From Dastarcus helophoroides (Eukaryota > Arthropoda > Insecta > Coleoptera > Bothrideridae), in assembly GCA_028583605.1 (NCBI GenBank), contig CM053325.1, positions 45,268,987 through 45,332,986 of the forward strand: a stretch of 64,000 nt of DNA, in the 5' to 3' direction. The position numbers and the translations under genes are program-made. Of the stretch, positions 25,482-36,721 are shown piece by piece (position 1 is the first letter of the stretch; every line of letters starts with the position of its first letter). A model generated the notes under the pieces. That model was not told the origin of the DNA. It did no database searches and was given only the letters and a program-made list of their open reading frames with translations.

Positions 25482-26176
25482 GTGATAGTGCCCATCAAAA
25501 TGGAGAAAGACAATCGTCCTAGTTGCGACAGTGAAGTGTCGGATGATGGTGAGCAAAATATCGATTCGCCAAATCCAAAACGTCCTAAGGTACAGTGGCA
25601 GGAAACCTTAATTAATTTAATTGCCACGCTGCAGCAAAAACTCGCTGAATTAACAAGGCAATCCAAGATGGCTACGCCAGCACCCAGTTTGGCAGGAATC
25701 TACCGTGGTCTACGGTTTTAAGTATGGTTGAGTGTGGCTTGAATCACAGTGAAACACGGTCCGCGGTGCATATTCAAAAACCCACAAGCGAACGTGAGCT
25801 ATTGAAACTCTTCGGTAAATTTGATACACGTTTTTTTGAATCATTAAAACCATCAAAACACACCGAAGTAGCAGGAACTTCGGGTACATGCAGATGGAGG
25901 CCCAAACGCCGCTTAAGGGAACACCCCGACCTAAAATATAAAAGAACGAGGACCACATGTTTCGAATGTGGTCGTCAAGGTCACCGTCAAGATATTTGTC
26001 GTCAGTCGATGAGAGAAACATCGCCCAAGCCAAAGCTCAATGTTAACGATAAAACTGAGCAAGCTGAAGAAAGGTATGTTCCTTTCTGCAATCACTGCAA
26101 GAAACTATGGCACAACGAAACTACTTGTTGGAATGAACACAGTAAGCCCAAGAAGGCATTCGTGTTAAGAAAATGA
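25482..26176 (+). pseudogene. gypsy Gag remnant with two CCHC zinc knuckles
   Basis: The first reading frame (start codon probably at 25500, MEKDNRPS) gives an acidic N-terminal segment and a helical LATLQQKLAEL-like stretch ending at 25721. The next frame (from 25724) resumes near the end of a capsid domain (HIQKPTSERELLKLF) and ends with two CX2CX4HX4C knuckles: CFECGRQGHRQDIC and CNHCKKLWHNETTC. The central capsid domain is missing, so this copy cannot encode a whole Gag. Knuckles bind the RNA genome during packaging in intact relatives. Confidence 0.85.
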
Positions 26177-26199
26177 CGCCACCTGAATGGAACACCTCT

Positions 26200-26388
26200 A
26201 GCAACGTTATTATGTAGCGATGAAGCGCCTTCGTTTTCGTACCTTATCGATAGTGGTGCCGACGTATCAATTACCAAACAGTCTGTCGTAAAAACTTTAA
26301 GCGCCCGTGTTAGAACGGATAAGAACTGAAGTGTATTTTCGAGTCTCGGAAACCAAGTCGTTCACACTATCGGCGTTTGTGATTTATT
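26200..26388 (+). pseudogene. gypsy aspartic protease, N-terminal part
   Basis: The plus strand encodes FSYLIDSGADVSIT, the aspartic-protease active-site loop (DSG) of retroelement proteases. A TAA/TGA-containing stretch follows near 26330, and the frame is then cut by the hAT insertion at 26389. Reading resumes beyond it at 27499 with the flap and C-terminal part, ending IIIGWDVMKR. It would have cleaved the Gag-Pol polyprotein; it is now dead. Confidence 0.82.
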
Positions 26389-27498
26389 CAGTGGCGGCTG
26401 GTACTAAAAAAAATTGGGGATTGCAAAGAGACACTTACCAAAATGTGCCGAAATTGGAAATTTTAAATTAATCTGGAATTAAGAGATATTTAGGATTTTA
26501 AATGATATATGTTATACATGTACAGTATATTATTAAAATTTCCCTTTATAATATGCACAAAAATCAGACATTCACTTATTGGAAGCGGAAGTCCATACGA
26601 TGATCTTTGGCAGATGCAAATTTATTAATAATTTTTGATTGCGGTCGGGTATTCCTTGGATTAAGTCCTTTTCTTTGGAAAGCATCGTTAATGCAGACAA
26701 TTTTTCCTGGCATAATGTATTTCTTAAAAGTTTTTAATTATTTTCAGGGTGGAGAAGCACTCTCTGCTTCAGGAGAAGCCATTGGGATAGTTATAAAGAT
26801 TTTTGAAAGCATTTAGAGTTCCACTAAAAATTTACTAAGCTCACTGTTTTCTGAAATAATGTTATAGAGTACAAGTAAACCAGAAGCCGATTTCAATCCA
26901 AAAATGGATAAATCTTAGTGGTTTTTTAAAACACTTTTCGGGAAAAGTGGTTCTATACTGATTAAATTTTTCAGAAAAAAAATAAGGTTGCTGCAATTAA
27001 CTAAAGATCGTGTGCAGAATATTTAAGTCTGGAATAGATCATCCAAGTTGCTTAATTTCCAGTTTTTCCGACACAGATCGGTTACAGAATGGTTGTGCAA
27101 TTAAACTTTGCACTGAATTCATTTTTATTTGTGTTTCACGGCTCACAACATTGGCCAACAACAAATTAAAATAGCGAGTTGATATTTGGTTTGCATCCAC
27201 AAGTGCAACCTAATGCTTGCTTATGGGCAATTATTTAAACGAACAAAATATGAGTTAAGGCGCAGGTGCATATGTGGAAAGCAAAGTTTGCAGTCTAGCC
27301 TGCAAACTCTGCAAACCATGGACCCAATAACCTCGCCAAATTCTAACGAACCGGGGGAATCCGTTATAGTTATGTTTGGTAAGGATAAATCTGTTATATT
27401 AATAAATAAAATAGACAACAATTACTTTATTTTTTATCCCGACACATTTTTTTTTGGAGGTTGCGCAAACCTGCAAACCTTAGCACTAGCCGCCACTG
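26389..27498. mobile_element. Non-autonomous hAT element inside gypsy
   Basis: Ends are inverted: CAGTGGCGGCTGGTACT at left, AGCACTAGCCGCCACTG at right. The flanking octamers are GATTTATT and AATTTATT, an 8-bp target duplication with one mismatch. Removing the insert brings the two halves of the gypsy protease frame together, confirming that it is a later insertion. The 1110-bp interior has no hAT transposase; frames at 26607-26816 and 27186-27539 are not recognisable. Confidence 0.88.
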
Positions 27499-28263
27499 AA
27501 TTTATTGGTTATTTCACCCTTCGTGATGTTAGAGATTAGTTTTACGATCGTACCAGACCATGTTATTCCAAGTGATATTGACATTATTATTGGATGGGAT
27601 GTTATGAAACGGCCTAGTTTACGAATTGAGAAAGGTGTTAATGAACTAGATTTACAGTATAACCCTTTCAATTCGTCAAAAATATTAAATATAAAGTGCG
27701 AAAATAAAGTAAAAATAAATCAAATAGACCTAGAAAGCAATTTAAAAATACGAATTGAGGATTTATTAACTTTTTATAAGAGCAAAACTCCAGACCACAT
27801 TACAACGGGAAAAATGATCATTAAGTTAAAAGATAGTACTCCAGTAGCATATCATCCCCGGAGGCTGGCCTATCAAGAAAAAATTAGATTAAAGATAATA
27901 ATTGATGAACTCTTAAATGAGGAAATCATACGCAAAAGTCGATCGGAATATACTAGCCCTATTGTATTAGTAAAGAAAAAAAAAGACGAAATAAGAATGT
28001 GTGTTGACTATTGGGAAGTTAACAAAAAAGTTCTTAAAGATAGACATCCACTACCTTTGATCGAATACTAGATTAATGCTTTGTGTCATGCAAAATATTT
28101 CACCTCATTAGACATGAAATCAGGATTCTATCAAATGGAAATAGATGAAAACTCCAAACATATGACAGCATTTATAACACCTGATGGACAATATGAGTTT
28201 AACGTGTTTAATGAGTCGAACGTGTTATGCGAACATTATTTAATCTATTATGGGCAACATTAA
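27499..28263 (+). pseudogene. gypsy protease end and RT N-terminal part
   Basis: The first part (to about 27660) is the protease C-terminus. RT fingers and palm follow: TSPIVLVKKKKDEIRMCVDY, KDRHPLPLIEY, a stop (TAG at 28069-28071), then AKYFTSLDMKSGFYQM with the first catalytic Asp (LDMKSG), and ITPDGQYEF. Sequence degenerates immediately after, before the YxDD box. A W replaces the usual R in the DY-R-LN motif. RNase H and integrase catalytic core are deleted between here and 28283. Confidence 0.88.
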
Positions 28264-28282
28264 CTGCAGAAAAAGAACTTAA

Positions 28283-28750
28283 GTGGACTCTTGTGTTGCC
28301 TGCCATAGAAGACAATTTAAATTCGACTGTTCATTCGGTAACTGGATACGCGCCGAAGTGCTTCAATTGGGAATAATTCCTAGATTAGCCGCCACTCAGC
28401 TGTTTTTAGGCGATGTACCACTAGATGACATCTTTATTGACCCTGACAAGGCCGTTGCCGAAGCCCGGGTTAAAATAACAGATAACTCCCGTACCCAAGC
28501 TCGAAAATTCAACGCTGCACATCATCGTACCGAATTGTTTTCAATAGGAGACCTTGTTGCAGTTGAAGATTCCCAGCTAGCTGGCGGAGGGAAGTTGAAA
28601 TTCAAATATCAAGAGCCGTATACCGTTCGAATGTTTTGTGGTTCGAACTTTATTACCTTACGAAAGATGCGTGCTGCAAAAACAAGGACGGCGGACAACA
28701 GTAGCTGCTCACGAGCAATTAAGGCGCTGGCTCATTACAGAGTAATCAAT
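28283..28750 (+). pseudogene. gypsy integrase C-terminal fragment
   Basis: Frame-shifted codons at 28290-28380 resemble the 'N..VH..TGYAP..LLFG' segment that follows the integrase core. Codons from about 28360 onward encode the C-terminal domain including FSIGDLVAVEDSQLAGGGKL and FKYQEPYTV, a gypsy integrase SH3-like region that contacts DNA. The catalytic D,D-35-E core is absent. The frame then runs into the A-rich and tandem-repeat region before the 3' LTR. Confidence 0.8.
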
Positions 28751-28872
28751 AAATGTGAGTATAAATTATATTTCTATTGCAGTATTTATCTGATTAAATA
28801 CTTGATTTGAAGAAGCAAAAAAAAAATTATTGAATTTGTTTTTATATTTTTACAATGTTAACAAGAACACAT

Positions 28873-29240
28873 GAAAGACGGCTAGTGGCGATCCCATTCG
28901 ATGAAATACTAACACCCCAAAGACGGCTAGTGGCGATCCCACTATGCTAAAGGAGTGGCGATCCCACTTGATGAAATACTAACACCAGAAAGACGGCCAG
29001 TGGCGATCCCACTGTGCTAAAGGAATGGCGATCAAATTCGATGAAATACAACACCCTTAGGACGGCTAGTGGTGATCCCACTATGCTAAAGGAGTGGCGA
29101 TCCCACTATATGAAATACTAACATTCTAAAGGCGGCCAGTTGCGATCCCACTGTGCTAAAGGAATGGCGATCCCATTCGATAAAATACTAATACCCGAAA
29201 CGGCTGGTGGCGATCCCACCATGCTAAAGGATTGGCACAC
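28873..29240 (+). repeat. Tandem repeat, unit 69-70 bp, about five copies
   Basis: Each unit contains GACGGCTAGTGGCGATCCCA, CTATGCTAAAGGA, a second GTGGCGATCCCA and ATGAAATACTAACACC. The half-unit GTGGCGATCCCA therefore alternates with two different spacers. It lies between the integrase remnant and the 3' LTR, so it is probably the retrotransposon's own 3' UTR repeat. Confidence 0.85.
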
Positions 29241-29368
29241 CTAAAAAAAAATTGCATCGTAATCGTGATAATAATGTGATTATCAAAACAAAAATACTGC
29301 CTCTGAATTTTTTACTTCCAGAAAAAAAAATAACCTATGGTACGAGTACCCCCTTTACAGGATGGCCG

Positions 29369-29637
29369 TGTTAGTGGAATCCCCTTAAACGCCCACAAAT
29401 AAATTACAGAGAATACCCTGTATAGTTGTCAAGTGGTGGCAACTTAGCTACGTCAGGACGGGCGAGCTCAGGAAACGCAGCAGGAATGTATCGCGCAACA
29501 GTACGGAACATATGCCGGAACCGAAGAGCCGTCGCGATAAATCGGTTGTACCTTAGTAAAGAATAATAGAGTTCTATTCTCTAATATCGCCTTTTATTGG
29601 GAAAAAATACCCCCCTATTTAACCCCTATAGTTTATA
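29369..29637 (+). repeat. 3' LTR of the gypsy element
   Basis: Starts TGTTAGTGGAATCCCC and carries the same internal blocks as the 5' LTR, plus GCCCACAAATAAATTACAGA after CCCCTTAAAC that the 5' copy lacks. The expected terminal CA has become TA. The few substitutions against the 5' LTR indicate moderate age. Confidence 0.87.
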
Positions 29638-29644
29638 TTTATAC

Positions 29645-31130
29645 AACCGAAATTTTAGAAAAATTTGGAAAGTTATGAGTAAAAGGAGCAAATTTTAGAA
29701 AAAACTTATAATCTATAAAAAACTGAAATAATTTCACATATTAGTTAAAATTTTTTACAAATATCGACATCTGAATTTAGAGTCAAATATTTAGGAAAAA
29801 AATCAAGGACTGATATCTAATTTCTGAGAATAAAAACACATATTTTTGAATTTTTTTCAATCGTTTTTTTGCTGTAGCGCGCTCCCTTAAGAATTTTTTG
29901 AGGGTGCAACGGTTAATAAAGTGATAACAGGAGAAATTTTATCCCATTAAATATTATGTAGAGGATTTTTTAAACAAAAAACAGGTTGTACCATTATCTC
30001 AACGATAAATCTCTTAGTAGTAATAGTAGACTCAACACAGAACTCAGCAAATTTTTTAACATATTGTCTGTCAGGTTCAACAGAGAAAGCCATAGCTGAA
30101 TGATTAGCTTTTCCATTTATCTTCGGCTACAGATCTGACATCGTTCCCGGTAGCTCCTTTTAACAACTTTACAGGTAACTTCAAAATACTGATACCTTGA
30201 CTTTTAGTTTTCCATCAAGCATAAGAGATCAGCTAATTTAATATCTTTAGAAAAAGCTTGAAAAGCATCTGATTTAACAATAAGTATCTCATCGAAAAGA
30301 TCATAATTGAAAATCAATTAATCAATTAATTAATCTATTAATCGAAAACAAAATATAAAGATAATGAAACTAATATATTAGGCTGGCAGTTTTTGTTAGT
30401 TATTTTTATTTTTTAAATTGTTTGTGTTTTAAATCATGTAATTAATTAACTTTCTAAATCAATTTATTATGAAAATTTTATTTATTTATCTGCTATCTAA
30501 CCCCATTTTTTTGCTCTTAAAGGAGTTGGTGAAAAAATAATTTATGAAGCCAAATATTAATGAATTTACCATGAATCTATCATTACTAAACAAAAATAGC
30601 TTCCCGTAAATGTAGAGGTAGACTACGTTTTTATTGTTTAAATAACGTTGTCAATGTTTGGCAGTTTTGTTGAAAAATTCTCATTAAAGGCAATACAATT
30701 GACTCTAATTTGCATTAGAAGTTAGAAAAAATGTAAATGGCCGTTAATTATATTGAAAAGCGAATACAATATTCATTTTTCAGCTAATTTAGTTGAAGTG
30801 AGAAATACATTGGAAATTATAGCGCGAAAGTGTGTCAAGGAATTTCATATCCTGATTGAACTCTTACTGGAAAATCCTACAGTGGATATTCATTTAGATT
30901 TTATCACAAAGAAATTTAATGAATTATGAGTAACTGAAACTGTAACAGGATATCTGAATAGTATGAGAAATACCGAAGGTTACAGCGGAAAAATAGGTAA
31001 TAAAGTTATAAAATTGGTAAAGGATTTGGTAGAAAAGAAAAATAAAGAACATCTACTTGTGAATGTATACGCCGACAATGATAAAATATTTTCAAATTCA
31101 AATGAATGTAAATTTTTGAACATTTCCTAA
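29645..31130. other. No gene recognised
   Basis: AT-rich DNA with A-rich repetitive words at 29650-29860. No supported coding region or element ends were found. Confidence 0.4.
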
Positions 31131-31140
31131 AATTGATTAG

Positions 31141-32482
31141 TAGAGACCGGATTTTAGGCACAGTCAAATAAAGTAAAAAGGTGAGCAAAATGTTAAATTA
31201 GGCAAAAACAAGCAGTTAAAAAAGGCACCGAAAAGGCAAAATACTGTAAAAAAAAAGACATTAAAAGTCAAAATCTCAATTACCAAAAAAACCCATTTAT
31301 TGACAATTTTGAACATTATTTTTTTCGAACTACAAATTAAATATCTCTCAATGTTTTCTACTGTCAAATTTTTGTGTTTTCACGGCAATAAATACTCGTA
31401 ATTTAAAAAGTTCAAATTATATCATTCGGTAACAAGCTATTGCTTTCACTATTAGCGTGAACGCAGAAAAATAGACATTTTAAAACTACGTACGTCTTCT
31501 TTAATATCACCTTTTTTAGGGAGAAAAAAATTATGCAGCATATTATTTTGACGATAAAAAATATAAAGAACATGTTTTTTGATAGCATATTTTTAAGTAT
31601 TTTTTCCTCCGCATATTTTTGCACAAAAGAATTACGAAAATTGAAACTGCTTAAAAAAGTTCTAATGAAAATATTTACACTAGATTTTACAATCATATTT
31701 TTAAAAGAGATTGCCTGATAGATTTATTTTTATTATCATTATTATTGTTTTTGTTATTTTCTTTTATTAACGGCGAATGAGAAATGTGAGTGATGCTGCG
31801 TTACACGAGGTTTTTTTGCACCTAATTGAAACGAACACAATATTTTTACCGAAAAAAGTGTTTGCTGTAATATAATTTAAATGGTTACAAAAAGTTTTTC
31901 AACATCTACAATTACACAATTATTTCAAACTAAGTGTTTAATTAGAGTACTTTGTCTTCAGGGAGCAATTTTTTACACACAAATGCAAAGAAGTTCAAAG
32001 ATATATCAGAGAAGGTAATATCCTTCCGATGATTTTACCATTTAACCCGAACATTTGATTTTACTTAAAAATAAAGATTAATAAACAACGTATAATTCAA
32101 TTGTCCTGCGTCACAATATCAGGCAAAATTTTAAAGGGCCTGGGTGGATCATAAGAGTAATTGTTATTAAGTTACATTTCTTGGAAATTTATTCTTGAAG
32201 CTTTTTCTTGTTATTATGATGGATTAAATTTCGATTTTATTGCTTTGTTTTAACTTTAACAAGTACATGGTCATGCTGAAATTCTTCAGAAGTGTATCAC
32301 AATGTACTTTAAAAAAACCCATAGAAAAGAATAAATAGGCACGAAAATTTTTGAAAATAGTCCAAATCATGTATAAAAAGTTAAAGAACAAGCAAAATTG
32401 AAAATTAGGCAATAAACGCATAAAAAACGCCGAAAAAGGTGAAAAGGTAGGATCAAGGATTTTACCTAAAATCCGGTCTCTA
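31141..32482. mobile_element. Non-autonomous hAT element, perfect 8-bp duplication
   Basis: Terminal inverted repeats are TAGAGACCGGATTTTAGG (left) and CCTAAAATCCGGTCTCTA (right), 18 of 18 complementary. Both sides are flanked by TTGATTAG (31133-31140; 32483-32490). Interior words near both ends are also related (GGCAAAAACAAGCAG at left; AAAACGCCGAAAAAGG at right). No transposase, length 1342 bp. Confidence 0.9.
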
Positions 32483-32490
32483 TTGATTAG

Positions 32491-33460
32491 TGAAACTTGA
32501 ATTTCAAGTATCAGTGTTTGAAAAATCAAACATCCTTTTGTTTTGGGTGCTTTTCTGATTTAAAAATTTTGTAAGGAAGAGACTTTATAATTGTACTAAA
32601 GGATAGATAACTTCAATCTAGTTGTCTAAAATAATTGGTTGCCTAGCCATTAAAGTTTCAAACGCGCTAACTCTGTTGACGTGATTAGATGCGATAAATA
32701 GATTGGTAAGTTGTAAAAAAAAACATCTTTTATGCAGAAAATATCTACGACATTTAAGAGGAGCAGTGAAGAAGGAAGTCTTTTACTAAAAATAATAAAA
32801 CAAAAAAATAAGTTTTCACCTAAAAGGATTTAATGACCTTCATTGCTGCAAATAATTTTCTTTTATTTTAATAGGAAAACTAAACTACAAAATAATTTTA
32901 TTTTTATTTCGGGCCCAACAAATATCATTTTATGAAAAAACCCTTAAATGCCCATAAGGTTTTAAAAAACACCCTACTTTATTAACTAACATTAATCATT
33001 AAAATACTGACAAGGTCCGTTTATTCTTTAAATCCTAGAACTTTAATGTTTTGATGAGATATTGAATAAATTTTTATTATCAACTTTTAAAAATTATAGG
33101 ATGGGTGTCAACTTTAATGATATATTATTTTAATTTAGATCTTATATTATGCAGGGTGATTGGGGAGGAACCGTCCTTGTTCAAATGAGGTGTGGAGGTG
33201 ACAAAAGTAAACGAAAAAGTGTAATAAACATATGGTAAAATATCAACGATTACTGAGATAGCAAACCAAATATGTATTTTTATTGCTTTTTGCGAACATT
33301 TGTTTTATTATTTTATTTTGTGCAGACTAAACAAAACGCACAGAACACTTGTAAACGTCATTATTATTATACAAATACTTGACCCAATTGTACTAAATAA
33401 TCGTCCAGCTCGACCTGCAGATATAGAATTTTTGGAAAATAATTTCATGGATTTACTGAA
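32491..33460. other. No gene; truncated element end at about 33152
   Basis: Mostly unassigned. At about 33152, GCAGGGTGATTGGGGAGGAA looks like the terminal repeat of a TA-inserting DNA element, but its partner was not found. The gypsy remnant that follows may have replaced it. Confidence 0.4.
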
Positions 33461-33461
33461 G

Positions 33462-33684
33462 GATATAAGCCTTATCTGTATAAAGTTCTGTTCTAGAAAC
33501 CGGAACGGTACTTATAAATACGCAGTCGTTTTTCCCCAAAATGATCAGTTGGTTAGACAGGTTAGTTAGTTAGCCAGATAGTCTGATAGTTAAGTGAATT
33601 ATAATTGTAATGTTCCGAAATCAGTTTGAAAATAAAGTGTTACAATTAACGAAGTTTTAATTTTCGAACCGTTAACGCGCAACA
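33462..33684 (+). repeat. 5' LTR (family B), 5'-truncated
   Basis: Aligns with the later part of the complete family-B LTRs: ATAAGCCTTATCTG, TATAAATACGCAGTCG, GGTTAGTTAGTTAGCC, AATAAAGTGTTACAATT, and ends CGTTAACGCGCAACA. The first 90 or so bases of the LTR are missing. Confidence 0.82.
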
Positions 33685-33686
33685 AC

Positions 33687-33701
33687 TGGTGTCAGAAGTG
33701 G
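33687..33701 (+). promoter_or_regulatory. Primer binding site for tRNA-Leu
   Basis: TGGTGTCAGAAGTGG lies two bases after the 5' LTR. It is complementary to the 3' end expected of a eukaryotic tRNA-Leu (ending CCACTTCTGACACCA). This primes minus-strand synthesis in intact copies. Confidence 0.85.
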
Positions 33702-34139
33702 AATTAGTTGTAAATTGTGCTTTATTTCTCGAAGAAATTTGTGCGAGGTTCCACACTTACACTTTATCACGGACGTAAACTGTTAAATAGTTTATACGGG
33801 GCGCGTCAAGAAACATCTTGAACATTTCAGAATGATTTATGAAAACGAGAACAAAATCGGTAAAAATGAAACAACAATTGTAAGCGATATTTGCAATGAT
33901 AAAAGACAAAAAGGAAAAAGGGAAAGAACGAAGGCGACAAGAAAAAGAACACGAGGAAGACCGCAGACGACGAGATGAAAAACGAAGACGATAAGATAAA
34001 GGACCAAGGAGAGTTTGGAGGTGGAAGCCAGCGTAGATGAAGGAAGGTGCAGGCAACAGTGAACACAGGAGCCATGGCTACTCTGGCATGCGAAACTCAA
34101 GCAATCCGTGACTAACCAAGACCCAAAGACAAACATGAA

Positions 34140-34690
34140 TTGAGAATCTTCCTGGGGTTGTGCACCTATTACAATAGATTTGTAAAAGGTTTCGCAAACA
34201 TCGCTGCTCCGTTACACAAATTAACAGAAGGAAGAAAGCCGTATGTCTGGACTCCCAATTATGATACTGCTGAAGTCCGCCTTGTGCTCAAGCCCTACCT
34301 TGGTTTATCCTCAGCAGAATGGGAAATTCGTGTTAGACACAGGCTCCAGCAAGGTCGGCATTGGGGCTGTGCTGTCTGCGGTTCAAGGCGGTGAAGGAAG
34401 AGTTATCGAATATTAGAGCAAGGCCCTGACGAAGCCGGAGAGGAACTATTGCACCACAAGGAAGGAACTTCTTGCGATAGTAAAGGCCGTGAAACACTTT
34501 TACAAGTATTTGTATGGACAAAAGAGTTCCTCATCAGGATAGATCATTCGGCGCTTTCTTGGTTACTCCGAATGAAGAACGCAGAGGGGCAGATGCCTAG
34601 ATGGTTAGAAAAGCTCCAACAGTATCACTTCATCATCATCATCGACTGAGACGACAGCATAACAACGTTGATGCTTTGTTCAGAAGATAT
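34140..34690 (+). pseudogene. gypsy B: RT end and RNase H, frame-shifted
   Basis: Recognisable in successive frames are the RT thumb-connection segment (LRIFLGLCTYYNRFVKGFAN, PLHKLTEGRKPYVWTP), then RNase H pieces: FVLDTGSSKVGIGAVLS near 34330, SKALTKPERNYCTTRKELL near 34420, and the RIDHSALSWLL and MPRWLEKLQQYHF segments near 34530-34625. The usual DTDAS active-site start now reads DTGSS, losing one acidic residue. At least two frameshifts and one stop break the gene. In intact elements RNase H removes the RNA template during reverse transcription. Confidence 0.83.
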
Positions 34691-34982
34691 TGTGGGGATT
34701 CCAAACACTGCAGACGTGTTGAAGACCATGAGGACATGCTGGATATAAGAGTCATGTCTGTCCAGCCAGAAGATGGATGGATTCTTGAAGATTTTCAGGA
34801 GCTGCAAACGAGCGATGCTGATATCGGACCCATATTGGAATGAAAAGAAGCTGGAAATAGACCTAAAAGGCAAGACAGAAGTCCAGCTCTTAAGAATTTG
34901 TGGGCCCAATGGAAATCCTTCCAGGTAGAGGACAGGGTGCTGAAGAGAGCAAAGGAAAAGCGCGGATGGAAAGCGTATTAAC

Positions 34983-35688
34983 TTGCAGTTACTGGTACCT
35001 CATAAAAAAGTTTCACAAGTTTTGTGGGAGGTACACAATGGCACTTTTGGTGGATATCTAGAGATCAACGAAATCCTGAAAAAGATTCAAAATTGGTTCT
35101 ACCGGGTTAACTGCAGGGAGGATGTCGAGCGGTGGTATCGAAAATGTGTCACCTGCGTTGCATCCAAGGGTCTTCATACAAGAACCAAAGGGACCCTGAA
35201 GCAGTATAATGTGGGAGCTCCATTTGAGAGAATTGCAATCAATGTGAGGGACCATTTCCAGCATCAGACAATGGAAACAAGTACATCCTGGTTTCAGTAA
35301 ATGGCCTGAAGTTTACGCCATCCCGAACCAGGAAGCTAACACAGTCGCAAGGGTTCTTGTGGACAACTTGATCTGTCGATTTGGTGTTCTCTTAAAACTA
35401 CACTCAGACCAAGCAAGAAACTTCGAATCGGGGGTCTTCCAAGAGGTGTGCCGCCTTTTTGGAATACAGAAAATTCGAACGACACCTCTTCATCCAAAGG
35501 CTGATGAAATGGTGGAAAAAATTAACAGGATGCCGAACTTTACGCCCTCTTGGGAAGGACCGTACAAAGCACTGAAGAGGATCAACGACTTGGTATACAG
35601 GATCCAGCGTAGCCCCAGGACCAAGATGAAAGTGGTACACTTCAACAGACTGTGCAAATTTAGTGGCGAAGTGATTGATTGGTACTGA
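34983..35688 (+). pseudogene. gypsy B: integrase, broken
   Basis: The first frame (34983-35300) carries the zinc-binding domain: two His in the VLWEVHNGTFGG area and CVTC as the CX2C pair. After a frameshift the catalytic core shows LHSDQARNF with an Asp, and VEKINR with the final Glu. About 50-60 codons after the HPKADEMVEKINR stretch are deleted, because the C-terminal domain (PSWEGPYKALKRINDLVYRI, KMKVVHFNRL) follows immediately. It ends at 35688 before a short purine tract and the 3' LTR. Confidence 0.86.
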
Positions 35689-35718
35689 TCGGGATGATCA
35701 GTCTTAATAGGAAGGCAG

Positions 35719-35986
35719 TGTAACAAAATGTGGTTATAGAATTTGTATTGGTGATTTTGTAAGCAACTCCAGATGTTTCCTAAAACAATAAGCCTTATTT
35801 GTGCGAAGTTATGTTCTACAATCCGTTTTATACGGTACCTATAAATACGCTTAGTTGGTTAGACAGGTTAGTTAGCCAGATAGTCTGATAGTTGAGTAAA
35901 TTTTAATGGTAGTGTTTCGAAATCAGTTTGGAAATAAAATGTTACAATTCACGAAGTTTTAATTTTGGAACCGATAACGCGCGACA
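35719..35986 (+). repeat. 3' LTR (family B)
   Basis: Starts TGTAACAAAATGTGG and ends GATAACGCGCGACA. The word AATAGGAAGGCAG just before it is the likely polypurine tract. It is about 80 bp shorter than the complete solo LTRs through a deletion near its start. TATAAATACG marks the core promoter. Confidence 0.86.
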
Positions 35987-35989
35987 GAG

Positions 35990-36719
35990 TTATAAAACTG
36001 GAGATAGCAGAGACTAACTATTTAGTTTAACTCAACTGTCATATTTATGAATTAAAGTTCTTATAGAACCAATTTAAAAATTTTCAATTTAAAGTTTTTA
36101 AAAGAAGAATAATCATTAAAGATGGTAAAATTAAGTTTCTACCTCAACCAGGGGCAGAGTTAATTCAGACACCTTGCTAATGTGTGGAAGTGTACTATTT
36201 GAAGATGCCAGTTATACATTGAAGAAGATGGCCACCAATTTGCACTACAGTACAACTACAGTAATAAGGATTTCCTTTTAATGAAGTTGCTTTTATTTGT
36301 GGTAGTCAAGTACATGCTTTGTATTAGAAGAATTATTCGTAAAACAGGGCAATAAATCCCAAAAATCTAAATTGCGGCTTAACAGTACAAATACAAACAA
36401 ATGTTCAGAGAATTTTTAGTCAGAATTAAATGGTTTACCCAAAATTGATTTATTTTGTACTGTGCCGTACTGTAATGGTTGAAACAGAAACTTAATTTTA
36501 TCTTCCTTTATCCATATATCACGTGTGAGAGATTTGTCCTTAATATCCTTAAAAATTTAAAAATGAAGCAAAAATTTATTTTCTAACTAAAACTTTTTAA
36601 TCTCTTGTATCTTATTTACTAAAAATTTTCATCTACATGTTCACATGAAATTTTTTGCTTAAAATTATTAATTCTGTAAAGTGTTTCATTGAAGATACTT
36701 AAAACGGGTGCAGCCTGCA
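35990..36719. other. No gene recognised
   Basis: AT-rich spacer between the gypsy remnant and a DNA transposon. No coding signature. Confidence 0.4.
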
Positions 36720-36721
36720 TA

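Larger units (their letters stand above)
24699..29637 (+). mobile_element. Ty3/gypsy LTR retrotransposon, dead, with nested hAT
   Basis: Near-identical LTRs bound the element and the tetranucleotide TTTA flanks both sides (24695-24698; 29638-29641), a plausible target duplication. Between the LTRs come a gag remnant with two zinc knuckles, a protease with its DSG site, an RT fragment and an integrase C-terminal piece, in canonical gypsy order. A hAT element splits the protease region, an in-frame stop lies in RT, and RNase H plus most of integrase are deleted. Just inside the 5' LTR, TCAGAAATGGGAT resembles the core of a tRNA-Leu primer binding site. Confidence 0.88.
33462..35986 (+). mobile_element. 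Second gypsy element (family B), internally deleted
   Basis: A 5'-truncated LTR, a primer binding site, a short non-coding leader (33720-34130), the C-terminal half of RT, RNase H, integrase and a 3' LTR follow in order. Gag, protease and the RT catalytic core are gone. The same LTR family is present as three solo LTRs elsewhere in this window (42917, 49247, 58574), all with a TATAAATACG- or TTTTATAG-type core promoter and a terminal GATAACGCG-type word. Confidence 0.85.

Noticed and set aside
28873..29240. CRISPR-like array
   Set aside because: The units are contiguous 69-70-bp tandem repeats with diverged copies and no unique spacers, in a eukaryotic retrotransposon.
33757..34136. Three overlapping minus-strand frames of 82-99 codons
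   Set aside because: They lie opposite the purine-rich leader of the second gypsy element and read as Ser/Phe/Leu-rich strings in all three frames. This is a compositional effect.
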